Origin: Chloroflexota bacterium
GTDB lineage: Bacteria > Chloroflexota > Dehalococcoidia > Lucifugimonadales > Lucifugimonadaceae
Reading direction: 5' to 3'
DNA length: 38,404 bases
Assembly: GCA_002718455.1 (NCBI GenBank)
Contig: PBER01000007.1
Span: 62,206 to 100,609 of the forward strand
The translations under genes were made by a program, and so were the position numbers. How positions within the stretch are numbered: position 1 is the stretch's first letter; each line of letters opens with the position of its first letter. Under the pieces are notes generated by a model. It made no database searches. It was not told where the DNA came from and saw nothing but the letters and a program-made list of their open reading frames with translations. Below, in pieces: positions 9,662 to 18,883 of this stretch.

Positions 9662-10861
9662 TTATTCTACAAAACTTTCCGCGACTTCATTTGCAAAAAG
9701 CTTTCCCTTCTCTGACAAGTAATATCTATCACTATTTTTGATCAAAATTTCATTTTCTATGTATTTTTTTATTTTATTATAGTATGAATTATCAAAATCT
9801 ATGCCAAAATACTCTGAAAATTCTTTTTTTGATATTCCATCTGACAATCTTAGCCTAAGCATTAAATATTCAATAATATGATTTTTTTTTGTTTGATTTT
9901 CATATAGATCTAACATTCCATTATTATTCAAATATTCTATTTTTTCATTTATGGATTTTTTATTTTGTTTTTGACCAAAAAAGTCTATATATCTTTTTGG
10001 TGATTTCACAATGCTAAATCTTTTGTTATTTATGTAAGAATGAGCCCCTGGGCCAATCCCAATGTACGGGTCTAATTTCCAATATTTCATATTGTGGAGC
10101 GATCTTTTTCCTTTTAATGACCAATTAGAAATTTCGTATTGTTCATATCCATTTTCTTTTAATACTTTCATTGTTTTCTCATACATTGTTGCTGACAACT
10201 CATCACCAGCTACCTCTAAATTCTTATTTGTCACCTGTTTTTCAAGTAATGTACCTCTTTCGACCTGTAGAGAGTATGAAGAGAAATGATCGGGTTGCTC
10301 ATCTATTAGTTTGTTAAGAGTATTTGTATATGAATTTATACTTTGATTTGGCAAACCATATATTATATCTACTGAGCAATTATCAAAAATAGATTGCAAA
10401 GTTTTCAAAGAATTTATCGCGGTGTTTGCATTGTGTCTTCGGTTGATAATCTTTAATTCTTTGTCATCTAGTGATTGAATTCCTATTGAACTTCTATTTA
10501 TTCCAGATTTTTCCCATAATAAAGCCTTATGGTGAGTTACATCCTCAGGATTTATTTCAATAGTTATTTCACTTTTATTATGTAAATTAAAATTTCCTTT
10601 AATATGTTCGATAATGTTATTTATAATTCTTTGATCTATGTATGAAGGTGTCCCTCCTCCTATAAATATTGAATTGACAATGTAATTACTGTTGGTAATA
10701 GACCAAAATTCTATTTCTTGATAAAGGGCTTGACTAAAATCATTAATTGAATTTTCAATTCCCGTATATGTATTAAAATCACAGTAGGTACATTTAGTAT
10801 GACAAAAAGGAATATGCACATATATTCCTAAGTTAGAAATATTATCTAATTTGGCGTCCAT
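9662..10861 (-). CDS. hemW: HemW-like radical SAM protein
   Basis: YVHIPFCHTKCTYCDFNTY (CxxxCxxC), FIGGGTPSYI, GLPNQS, GIGPGAHSY. Confidence 0.9.
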   Translation of the reverse strand: MDAKLDNISNLGIYVHIPFCHTKCTYCDFNTYTGIENSINDFSQALYQEIEFWSITNSNYIVNSIFIGGGTPSYIDQRIINNIIEHIKGNFNLHNKSEITIEINPEDVTHHKALLWEKSGINRSSIGIQSLDDKELKIINRRHNANTAINSLKTLQSIFDNCSVDIIYGLPNQSINSYTNTLNKLIDEQPDHFSSYSLQVERGTLLEKQVTNKNLEVAGDELSATMYEKTMKVLKENGYEQYEISNWSLKGKRSLHNMKYWKLDPYIGIGPGAHSYINNKRFSIVKSPKRYIDFFGQKQNKKSINEKIEYLNNNGMLDLYENQTKKNHIIEYLMLRLRLSDGISKKEFSEYFGIDFDNSYYNKIKKYIENEILIKNSDRYYLSEKGKLFANEVAESFVE

Positions 10862-11568
10862 AAACCACTATCAGTTTTGTCAGATTCGTCTTTTTGTTCT
10901 TTTTCTTGTTGAGCATTATATTGATTCCTAATTTTTTCTTCCATTTCTTGTTGAGCTTTTTTAATCCATTGAGCAACCATATCTAGTTCTGGAGGTGAAA
11001 TGATAAATTTTTCTATATTTTCTGGAATCTGTATGTCTTGATTACCAGTAAAAATTAATGCCGACTCTCCTTCATCTATATTATTAATTAAAGAATTTTT
11101 TATATAATTTAACCTTTTTTCTGATTCTTCTTTTAGTTCATTTGTAATCGTATCAGCAACTTGTTGGCTCATTAAACCAACATTTAAACATTTAGACCAA
11201 TCTACGACTTTTAATAATATTTCTTTATCTTCAAGTTGTTCAAAAATAGCTCCTGATTTTGTTCGAATTTCTGATATTTGCCAGGCTCCTAAGCTTGCTT
11301 CTTTAATTCCCATAGAAACATCTTCTCCTTTACCTGGGATTCCTTCGACAAATATCTTGTTTATTACTCCAGCCTTTTTCTCAAGATTTGAGAGATTTAT
11401 TTCGACTGCGTCCCAGTATTTTTGTATGATATCATGAAGTTCTTTTGGAGCTTCCGCTGGAGCCTGAATCAGTATGCATACATAAACTTTTTTTTTACCT
11501 AGTATATTTCCTACAGAAGGTTTTTGTACTTTTCCTAATTTATCATTCAAATTTATTTCCTTATTCAC
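10846..11568 (-). CDS. Hypothetical protein between ychF-like and hemW
   Basis: 240-aa ORF overlapping both neighbours on the same strand; no family recognised. Confidence 0.75.
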   Translation of the reverse strand: MNKEINLNDKLGKVQKPSVGNILGKKKVYVCILIQAPAEAPKELHDIIQKYWDAVEINLSNLEKKAGVINKIFVEGIPGKGEDVSMGIKEASLGAWQISEIRTKSGAIFEQLEDKEILLKVVDWSKCLNVGLMSQQVADTITNELKEESEKRLNYIKNSLINNIDEGESALIFTGNQDIQIPENIEKFIISPPELDMVAQWIKKAQQEMEEKIRNQYNAQQEKEQKDESDKTDSGLWTPN

Positions 11569-12635
11569 ACCGAAAACAAAAAATTTATAATATCACCATC
11601 TTTAACTATATAATCTTTGCTTTCTTGTTTTAATTTTCCTAGTTTTTTTGATTCTACTAATGAACCAATGCCTATAAAATCATTGTAATTGATAACTTCT
11701 GCTCGTATAAATCCTTTTTTGATATCTGAGTGAATTTTTGCTGCAGAATTTACAGCATTTGTTCCGTTTTGTATTGACCAGGATCTAACTTCATCCTGTC
11801 CGACTGTCATAAAAGAAATCAATTGAGAACTTTTACATGCAATATCTGTAATTTTATTTATAGCTGATTCACCTAATTTGTAATCTTTTCTATATTCTTG
11901 TTCTTCTTTTTCATCTAGTTGGTTTAACTCTTCTTCAAGTGTAGAATTTATTATTGTCACATTTTCAACAGTAATTTTTTCAATACTGTTCAATGTATCA
12001 TTTAATAAATCTGAATTATCATCAGATGAGTTAATAACTATACTTATAGGAAGTTTCGATATAAAGAAAGTGTCTTTTATCGCTTCTTTTTGTATAGTAC
12101 TTAATTTTATATCTTTTATTAAAACTCCTTTCTCTAATTCTTGTTGAATTGATTTCAATGAATCAATCATATCGTCTATTCTTTTTTGTGCTACTGATTT
12201 CAATCCTTTTTTATCATTTGCTAATCTTTCAATTCTTTTTTCAATTAATTCAATATCTGCGAATGCTAATTCAAACATAATGGTTTTCAAATCTCTAATA
12301 TAATCTACGGTGTTCAATTCGTGAGGAACTGCATCATTGTTAAATGCTCTAATAACTATCATTAATTGATCAATCTTTTGCATCTCTTGAAGCAAATATT
12401 TAGGTATAAAATAATCTTTTAATGTTGACATAGATTCTTTGAAATCTATAAATTCTAATTCTGAATAAGTCGTTTTTTTTGGTTGGAAAACATTTTTCAA
12501 CTTTTTGATTCTTATATCAGGTACTTTAGCAATCCCTATGGAATTTACTCTATTATTATCTGTTTTGTTATTTGTCATGTTATTGAACAAACTAGATTTT
12601 CCTGAAAAACTCAAACCCACAATTCCTATTCTCAT
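11565..12635 (-). CDS. YchF/OLA1-family GTPase-like protein (degenerate G3/G4)
   Basis: P-loop GLSFSGKSSLFN; ELAFADIELIEKRIERL helix; TGS-domain C-terminus FMTVGQDEVRSWSIQNGTNAVNSAAKIHSDIKKGFIRAEVINY...GKLKQESKDYIVKDGDIINFLF. Confidence 0.85.
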   Translation of the reverse strand: MRIGIVGLSFSGKSSLFNNMTNNKTDNNRVNSIGIAKVPDIRIKKLKNVFQPKKTTYSELEFIDFKESMSTLKDYFIPKYLLQEMQKIDQLMIVIRAFNNDAVPHELNTVDYIRDLKTIMFELAFADIELIEKRIERLANDKKGLKSVAQKRIDDMIDSLKSIQQELEKGVLIKDIKLSTIQKEAIKDTFFISKLPISIVINSSDDNSDLLNDTLNSIEKITVENVTIINSTLEEELNQLDEKEEQEYRKDYKLGESAINKITDIACKSSQLISFMTVGQDEVRSWSIQNGTNAVNSAAKIHSDIKKGFIRAEVINYNDFIGIGSLVESKKLGKLKQESKDYIVKDGDIINFLFSV

Positions 12636-12647
12636 AAATATACTTTC

Positions 12648-12956
12648 TTAGTCTAAGTTTTTAAATTCTCCGTCAATAATTTTTTCATTTTCATCTTTGT
12701 CTTTTTTAGACTTATACTCGTTTTTAGTTAATAGATACTTGTAGATTAGAGATGAAAGTGAGAAAACAATCAGATCATCTATTTGTCCTAGTATAGGTAT
12801 TAGATCTCTTATTAGATCAAAGGGCCAAATTACATAAAATATACCTACCAAAAATATAATTTTTTTAGAAAATGGAATCGATAAATTAAATAGACTTATA
12901 ATCAAATTGATTATGAAAATTATCAATCTTGGTATTATTAATACAAAATTATTCAT
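12648..12956 (-). CDS. YkvA/DUF1232-like membrane protein
   Basis: Hydrophobic N-terminus and FYVIWPFDLIRDLIPILGQIDDLIV, the DUF1232 signature. Confidence 0.75.
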   Translation of the reverse strand: MNNFVLIIPRLIIFIINLIISLFNLSIPFSKKIIFLVGIFYVIWPFDLIRDLIPILGQIDDLIVFSLSSLIYKYLLTKNEYKSKKDKDENEKIIDGEFKNLD

Positions 12957-13031
12957 TTTATTTGTCTAACATATTTATATATCTATTTTAAATTAAAAAG
13001 TAATAATTATTTATAAACAACTGGGTAAGAT

Positions 13032-13985
13032 TTGATTAACTTATTACATGGTAATGATGAATTTTCTTCAAATCAATTTCTAAAAGGGATTGTTGAACAA
13101 AAAAATATATCTGAATTTGATTTAAACGTCGTTGATACTAATGATCTAACAGAAAATAAATTCAAAGAAAATATTTGTACAATTTCTTTATTTGGAACGA
13201 ACAGGTTGATAATTTTTAATTATTTACTTTCAAAAATAAATTCAACTAAAGAAAAAAACTGGGAAAATTTTATAGATATTCTACTAAACAAACCCTCTAC
13301 AAATGAAGTAATTTTTTTTGAAAAAGAAGAGATAAATTTAAAAAAGAATTATTTTGCTAAATTAAATGATATATGTCAAATTACTTTGTCAAATATACCT
13401 TCTGGTAGAGGTTCTTGGGATTTAAATAGAAAATGGATCATAGAAAGGCAAAAGAAATATAATTTAAATATCTCTAACGAAGGAATAAATAAATTAGTAG
13501 AATTGCTGGGAAGTAATTATAGGTACATTGATAACGAATTGCAGAAACTAAGTAATTATAATCCAGATGGGAATATAGTCATTGATGACATAGAAATAAT
13601 GGTCTCTGGAATTAAAGAAGATTCCATTTTTGAATTGATTGATTCAATTATGGTAAAAGACAATTTGAAGGCATCTAAAATATTGGATAATTTGATTGAA
13701 CAAGGAAATAGTTTCTTCAACATTATAAATATGATCGCAAGACAATTTAGACTTATTTTGATAACCAAAGATTTACTTAAAATGAAGATTGATTATTCCG
13801 ATATAAAACGTCAGATTCAAATTTCTTCTGACTATGCATTTAACAAAATCATTGCTCAATCTAAAGAAACTGATGAAGTTAGATTAAAAAATAGTTTGAG
13901 ATTATTGTTAGACATAGATGTTGATATAAAAAGTGGGTATAAATCTGAAAAAGAATATATTAAAAAATTGATTTTTTTACTATGA
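13032..13985 (+). CDS. holA: DNA polymerase III delta subunit
   Basis: INLLHGNDEFSSNQFL N-terminus, LNNELQKL-like segment (YIDNELQKLSNY), FELIDSIMVKDNLKASKILDNLIEQGNSFFNIINMIARQFRLIL; TTG start. Confidence 0.85.
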   Translation: MINLLHGNDEFSSNQFLKGIVEQKNISEFDLNVVDTNDLTENKFKENICTISLFGTNRLIIFNYLLSKINSTKEKNWENFIDILLNKPSTNEVIFFEKEEINLKKNYFAKLNDICQITLSNIPSGRGSWDLNRKWIIERQKKYNLNISNEGINKLVELLGSNYRYIDNELQKLSNYNPDGNIVIDDIEIMVSGIKEDSIFELIDSIMVKDNLKASKILDNLIEQGNSFFNIINMIARQFRLILITKDLLKMKIDYSDIKRQIQISSDYAFNKIIAQSKETDEVRLKNSLRLLLDIDVDIKSGYKSEKEYIKKLIFLL

Positions 13986-14764
13986 AGTTTCTTTTATTAT
14001 TATTAATCTTTTCTTTTGTTTCTTGCGAAAAAAATGAGGAACAAAATGTTTTATTTGATGATAATTCATCAAATGTCTATTCTGCAGAAGCATCACTTTC
14101 TTTGTACTTAAAATCACAAAATTTAATGAAACAACAAAAATATAAAGAGGCAGAAAAATCTTACGAAAAATTACTTAATATTGAACCAAATTTCTCTAAA
14201 GCATGGGAAGGACTTGCAGAATCTAAAATTATGCAAGGAGATCTTGAAATCTCAATAGAACATTTGAATAAAGCTATTATACTTAATTCTAATATTTCGA
14301 CTCATTATTCAATAAGGGCACTCGTAAATTATTATTTAAACTTGTTTGATAAAGCTACAAAAGATGCAACCCTAGCTAATTCAATAGATCCAAAAGATAC
14401 ATTAGCCTTAATTGTTTTGGGAGCTATAAAATCTTTCGAAGGTGACACTGTAACTTCAAATAATTATTATGAAGAAGCTATTCAAATATCACCAGATGAT
14501 TCTTCTATATATTTTTGGAGAGCTAAGAGTTTAAGGTTCAATGGAATGTATGAAAATGCATTAATTGATTTTAATAAAGCAATAATTATGGATAGATCTC
14601 GAGCTTCTTATTTTTATGAACGTTCGGTGTTATATATACAAATAAATGAACTTGATAAAGCAAAATCGGACTTAGAGGAAGCCATTGAAATCTCTAAAAA
14701 CCCCAGGAATTCATTGATGTTAGAAAAATCAAAATTATTATTAAATTCTTTAAATAATGAATAA
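13982..14764 (+). CDS. TPR-repeat lipoprotein
   Basis: Lipobox LLLIFSFVSCEK; repeated TPR helices (KYKEAEKSYEKLLNIEPNFSKAWEGLAE; YENALIDFNKAIIMDRSRASYFYERS). Confidence 0.85.
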   Translation: MKFLLLLLIFSFVSCEKNEEQNVLFDDNSSNVYSAEASLSLYLKSQNLMKQQKYKEAEKSYEKLLNIEPNFSKAWEGLAESKIMQGDLEISIEHLNKAIILNSNISTHYSIRALVNYYLNLFDKATKDATLANSIDPKDTLALIVLGAIKSFEGDTVTSNNYYEEAIQISPDDSSIYFWRAKSLRFNGMYENALIDFNKAIIMDRSRASYFYERSVLYIQINELDKAKSDLEEAIEISKNPRNSLMLEKSKLLLNSLNNE

Positions 14765-15062
14765 AATCTTTATATATATTTTATTGTCAATTTTTGTATT
14801 TCTAAATGTTTGTTCTAACACATTAGCATTTGAAGGAAAAATTTATAGTATAGAATCAAATGATTTTTACAATATAGATTACATTGAACTGATAAATGAA
14901 AAACAAATCATACAAAAGTTTAAGATTATTAAGCAGCTTGATGCACATTTTTCACCTTCACATATGAAAGAACATATGCTTAACGCAGATAATGTTATAG
15001 TTGAATACAAAAATATTAATGGTGAAAAAATTCTAGATACATTAGAAATATTAGGGCATTAA
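14757..15062 (+). CDS. Small predicted secreted hypothetical protein
   Basis: 101-aa ORF, N-terminal signal-like hydrophobic segment, overlaps the preceding gene. Confidence 0.65.
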   Translation: MNKIFIYILLSIFVFLNVCSNTLAFEGKIYSIESNDFYNIDYIELINEKQIIQKFKIIKQLDAHFSPSHMKEHMLNADNVIVEYKNINGEKILDTLEILGH

Positions 15063-15880
15063 TTTTTCAATATGTCTTTTTTGATTTCCTCATAGTTCGT
15101 AAATCCTTGGTATCTTTCTACTATAAATCCATTTGAATTTATCAAGAAAGTCCAAGGCTCATCTTCTAGCCCAAAACTCTCAACTGCTTTATTTACTATG
15201 CCCACAGATAAGTTGCCTTCCTTTTTGATCTCTTCAAAATTACTCCAAATTTCAACGTGAATAAAGATTAATCTGTCCGAGAATTCTTCATATAATTTTT
15301 TCATCTCTACAATTTGCGGACCGCAAGTTCCTGTTTGGCATAAACCAGGAGTTGTAAAAAAAATAACTATTGGTTTATCTAAATTTAAAGCATCATCTAG
15401 ACTATATTTGTAAAATATTTTATACGGTGTAGGATCAGTGGTTATAGAATTTATATCTGATAAATTTGTATTTGGTGTTTTTATGTTTGAAATTTTGTCT
15501 CCAATGAATGGAACTTTACTGTCAGTTTTAACTAAAAGTGTAGCTTTATTAGTTAAATTATTGTGTTTGTCTTTAGCATAAATTTCCCAGTATCCTTCAG
15601 AAGGAAAATTAATTTTAGTAATTAAAACATATTTATTGTTTGGCCAATTAACTACATTGAAATTTTCTATTTTATTTCTATTTTCTTTGTCTAATTTTTT
15701 ATATGATAATTCGATATTTTCTTTTAAACTTGTCCCTTCACTATCTATTATTGACAGGGCGATTCTATTCTGACCTATATTGATTTCATTTGTTATAAGA
15801 AATAAAGAGATAAATTTATCATTATTTCCACAAGAAATAGAGATAAATATTATAATTATCAATAATATTATTTTGCTCAT
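15059..15880 (-). CDS. Thioredoxin-fold lipoprotein with N-terminal beta-rich domain
   Basis: Lipobox FISISCGN; C-terminal KPIVIFFTTPGLCQTGTCGPQIVEMKKLYEEF and EPWTFLINSNGFIVERYQGF. Confidence 0.75.
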   Translation of the reverse strand: MSKIILLIIIIFISISCGNNDKFISLFLITNEINIGQNRIALSIIDSEGTSLKENIELSYKKLDKENRNKIENFNVVNWPNNKYVLITKINFPSEGYWEIYAKDKHNNLTNKATLLVKTDSKVPFIGDKISNIKTPNTNLSDINSITTDPTPYKIFYKYSLDDALNLDKPIVIFFTTPGLCQTGTCGPQIVEMKKLYEEFSDRLIFIHVEIWSNFEEIKKEGNLSVGIVNKAVESFGLEDEPWTFLINSNGFIVERYQGFTNYEEIKKDILKN

Positions 15881-16935
15881 TACTTTATGGTTAACATTTT
15901 GGTGGGATTAGTATCTACCATTTTGGTTATATTTTCTTTATCAATTTTTCTAGCTATCATCCAAGGGATTATATGGTTAATAATGTGATCAAATCCGTGG
16001 CCACCAAATTTTTTGAGTCTATGTTTGGTACAGATATCATGTGCTAGTAGTATTTTATCTTCAAATCCTTTATCTATTAAAAATTCGATCATATTTATCC
16101 TCTCATGATCGCCTGGCATATATGTTTCAGGTGCAAGTGGATAGAAAGGGCTATCATGTCCCCATAGATCTAAATTAAGATAGACACCAGTATCTGCAGT
16201 TTCTTTTAGTATAGTATTGTCAAAAATTGTTCTATCAATATGTCCCATTACTACATTATCTAAGTCAGCTCCTAATTCATCTATATATTTTATTATTTCC
16301 AAAGGGGCAATTTGATTCCTTCCGGGATGAATCAATAATGGTAATCCTGTTTCCTTATGAGCTAAAACAGAAGCTTCCATTGAAAGTTTTTCATTTTTGG
16401 TCCATGGCCAAGAACAGCCTACTTCACCTATGATTCCAGATTTAACTGTTGAATTATCTACACCAATTTTTATATCGTTAATAATATTTTCATACAATCC
16501 TTCTATACCATCTTTTGTATATCCCTTATTTTGTGCTAATTCAACGTAATACCCTGTACCCATAACTATATTTAAACCTGTTTTTTTACTTATGCTTTGT
16601 AATTTTATTGGATTTCTGCCGAGTCCTATATTTGTAACATCAACAATAGTTTTTCCTCCAGCATTTTTAAAGTAATTTAACTCATTGATAGCTAAGTTTT
16701 CATCATCATAAACCAAATTATCTTTTGAAGATGCCCAATTGAATCTTATCCATCCCATATTTTCTAATGAAAGCTTTTTATTCATCATGGATTTTTCTTT
16801 AGGATTAATAGGTTCTGTTAGTATAGCTTCAAAATTTATCAATATATGGTCATGTGTAGAAGTAATACCGATTTCTAGAGGATCAATTGTGCCCAAAACA
16901 GTCATTACTTTTCCAAAATTTTCATTATTTGACAT
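15880..16935 (-). CDS. Phosphotriesterase-family hydrolase (PTE-1)
   Basis: GLTSTHDHILI-type HxH near the N-terminus, SGIIGEVGCSWP, LLIHPGRN, VVMGHIDRT, ILLAHDICTKHRLKKFGGHGFDH. Confidence 0.85.
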   Translation of the reverse strand: MSNNENFGKVMTVLGTIDPLEIGITSTHDHILINFEAILTEPINPKEKSMMNKKLSLENMGWIRFNWASSKDNLVYDDENLAINELNYFKNAGGKTIVDVTNIGLGRNPIKLQSISKKTGLNIVMGTGYYVELAQNKGYTKDGIEGLYENIINDIKIGVDNSTVKSGIIGEVGCSWPWTKNEKLSMEASVLAHKETGLPLLIHPGRNQIAPLEIIKYIDELGADLDNVVMGHIDRTIFDNTILKETADTGVYLNLDLWGHDSPFYPLAPETYMPGDHERINMIEFLIDKGFEDKILLAHDICTKHRLKKFGGHGFDHIINHIIPWMIARKIDKENITKMVDTNPTKMLTIK

Positions 16936-16936
16936 G

Positions 16937-17635
16937 TTAAAATTCAGGCTCCATACTCACATCTAATATTCCAATAGGCTTTCTATCGTCACAGTACCAT
17001 AAAGTATTGTCTTTGATGGTCATTCCATGTACTTGTACAGGATGAGGAACTCTGAAACTATCATAAACCCTAGAATCAGAAAGTCTTATTCTAGTTACAA
17101 TTCCCATTGCTGTATCTGCTACCCAAATGTATCCTTCTTCTTTTGACCAAGCAATTCCATGTACTCTATATCCAGGAACTTTTGTACGACTTATTTCTTT
17201 CCAATTTTCTGGATCCATGACGTGTATATATTGTGAAGGAGGAGATGCGACATAAAGTAAACCTTCTTTCCATTCCAATCCGTGATCTCCTGTATTTTGA
17301 TAATTTTCAGAATCGTGTTCTCTTGTAGCATTCATTCCTTGTCCAGGAGATTCAAATTTCTCTATAGTCTCACCCGATTTTGAATCAATTTTGTAAATCT
17401 TACAATTATATGTAGATGCTATCCAAATATTTCCCTCGTCATCTAATGTTATACCTGAAGATTTAACTGTTTCTGTTTCAAAACTTTTTATAGTCTTACC
17501 ATTTGTCCAATCTAAGAGATAAACATAATTATTTCCTTGATCAATCACCCATAGACCTTCTTCGGATGCCTGTAAACCATTAGGTTTAGGGCCAGGACAA
17601 TTGAAAAGTTGAACCGGATCTGCAATTTTTGTCAT
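16937..17635 (-). CDS. Beta-propeller protein (SMP-30/NHL/YncE-like)
   Basis: Repeated blades: EEGLWVIDQGNNYVYLLD, DEGNIWIASTYNCKIYKID, EGLLYVASPPSQYIHVMD, EGYIWVADTAMGIVTRI. Confidence 0.75.
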   Translation of the reverse strand: MTKIADPVQLFNCPGPKPNGLQASEEGLWVIDQGNNYVYLLDWTNGKTIKSFETETVKSSGITLDDEGNIWIASTYNCKIYKIDSKSGETIEKFESPGQGMNATREHDSENYQNTGDHGLEWKEGLLYVASPPSQYIHVMDPENWKEISRTKVPGYRVHGIAWSKEEGYIWVADTAMGIVTRIRLSDSRVYDSFRVPHPVQVHGMTIKDNTLWYCDDRKPIGILDVSMEPEF

Positions 17636-17659
17636 ATTATTCTCCTATATTTATTTTCT

Positions 17660-18874
17660 TTATAAAACTATAACTTTTTTCTCTGTATCTTTATTTGATA
17701 GAAATTCATCAGACAGATTAACACCACATCCAAAATCATCACTTGCATAAGCATATCCGTTTTCAATTTTTGGTACTTTACTAACAATTTTTTGATACCA
17801 TGTATTATTAAATGCCCTCACAGTTTCCTGAATTATTGTATTAGGAACATTTAATGAGAGCTGAATCGAGAAAGCTAGAGTTACAGGACCAACACAGTCA
17901 TGAGTTGCTATGGGTATATTATATGATTCAGCCATTGTACTAATCTTTTTAGCTTCAGAAACTCCTCCTACCCAAGATATGTCAAACATACATATTGTTG
18001 CTGCCCTTTTTTCGAACATCTCTCTAAACTGCCACCTACTAGCTAAGGTTTCAGATGCAGTTGTAGGAATGAAAGTTGATTTTTTAAATTGATATAACGT
18101 ATCAAAATTATCCATAGGAATAGGGTCTTCTATCCAGAATGGATTATATGGTTCAACTGATTTTGCGATTCTTATTGCAGATGGTAGATTCCAAAATGAA
18201 TGTAATTCAAGCATAACTTCCATTTTGCTTTTAAGTTTTTCTCGAATTAATCTAAATGGTTCAGATCCTTCTTCTAATTCAACGAGATCAATCATATTTC
18301 CATCATTATTTGGAACGAACTGATCAAAAGGCCAAATTTTCATTGCTGTAAAACCATCCTCTAGTAAGCTTTCAGCTAATGCAATGGGATCATTCATAAA
18401 AGCATACTGATCTTCATAGGGTTGATCTTTCTGGTAGTCTATATCTCCTGGTAGTTTAGAACCAGCGCGGTTAACTCCATAAGAATATCCTGCACAAGTA
18501 TTATAAACTTTTATTTTTTCTCTTGATAATCCTCCTAATAGATCATACAAAGGGACTTTTAGTCTTTTAGCTTTTAGATCCCAGAGAGCCATATCTATTG
18601 CAGATAATCCTCTCATTTCACCAGAATTACCTATTTTTATATGTGCTCCGACTTTAGATAATTTTTCCCAATGCAAATCTATCTTAGAAGGATCTTTGCC
18701 TAAAAGATAATTAGAACCCTCTCCCATAATGAACGCTTCTACCGTAGTTGGATCGTATGAAGTTTCTCCAATACCTTCAAGTCCATCATTTGTTTTGATC
18801 AAAACCCAAATAATTTTTGGATAACTTGGGTTTCGTATAGTTGTTATTTGTTCAATTAATAGATTCCTTGGCAA
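17660..18874 (-). CDS. Enolase-superfamily enzyme, mandelate racemase/muconate lactonizing-like (ENS-1)
   Basis: SAIDMALWDLKAKRLKVPLYDLLGG, AMKIWPFDQF, MLELHSFWN, FWIEDPIP, DISWVGGVSEAKKISTMAESYNIPIATHD. Confidence 0.88.
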   Translation of the reverse strand: MPRNLLIEQITTIRNPSYPKIIWVLIKTNDGLEGIGETSYDPTTVEAFIMGEGSNYLLGKDPSKIDLHWEKLSKVGAHIKIGNSGEMRGLSAIDMALWDLKAKRLKVPLYDLLGGLSREKIKVYNTCAGYSYGVNRAGSKLPGDIDYQKDQPYEDQYAFMNDPIALAESLLEDGFTAMKIWPFDQFVPNNDGNMIDLVELEEGSEPFRLIREKLKSKMEVMLELHSFWNLPSAIRIAKSVEPYNPFWIEDPIPMDNFDTLYQFKKSTFIPTTASETLASRWQFREMFEKRAATICMFDISWVGGVSEAKKISTMAESYNIPIATHDCVGPVTLAFSIQLSLNVPNTIIQETVRAFNNTWYQKIVSKVPKIENGYAYASDDFGCGVNLSDEFLSNKDTEKKVIVL

Positions 18875-18883
18875 AATTTTTCC

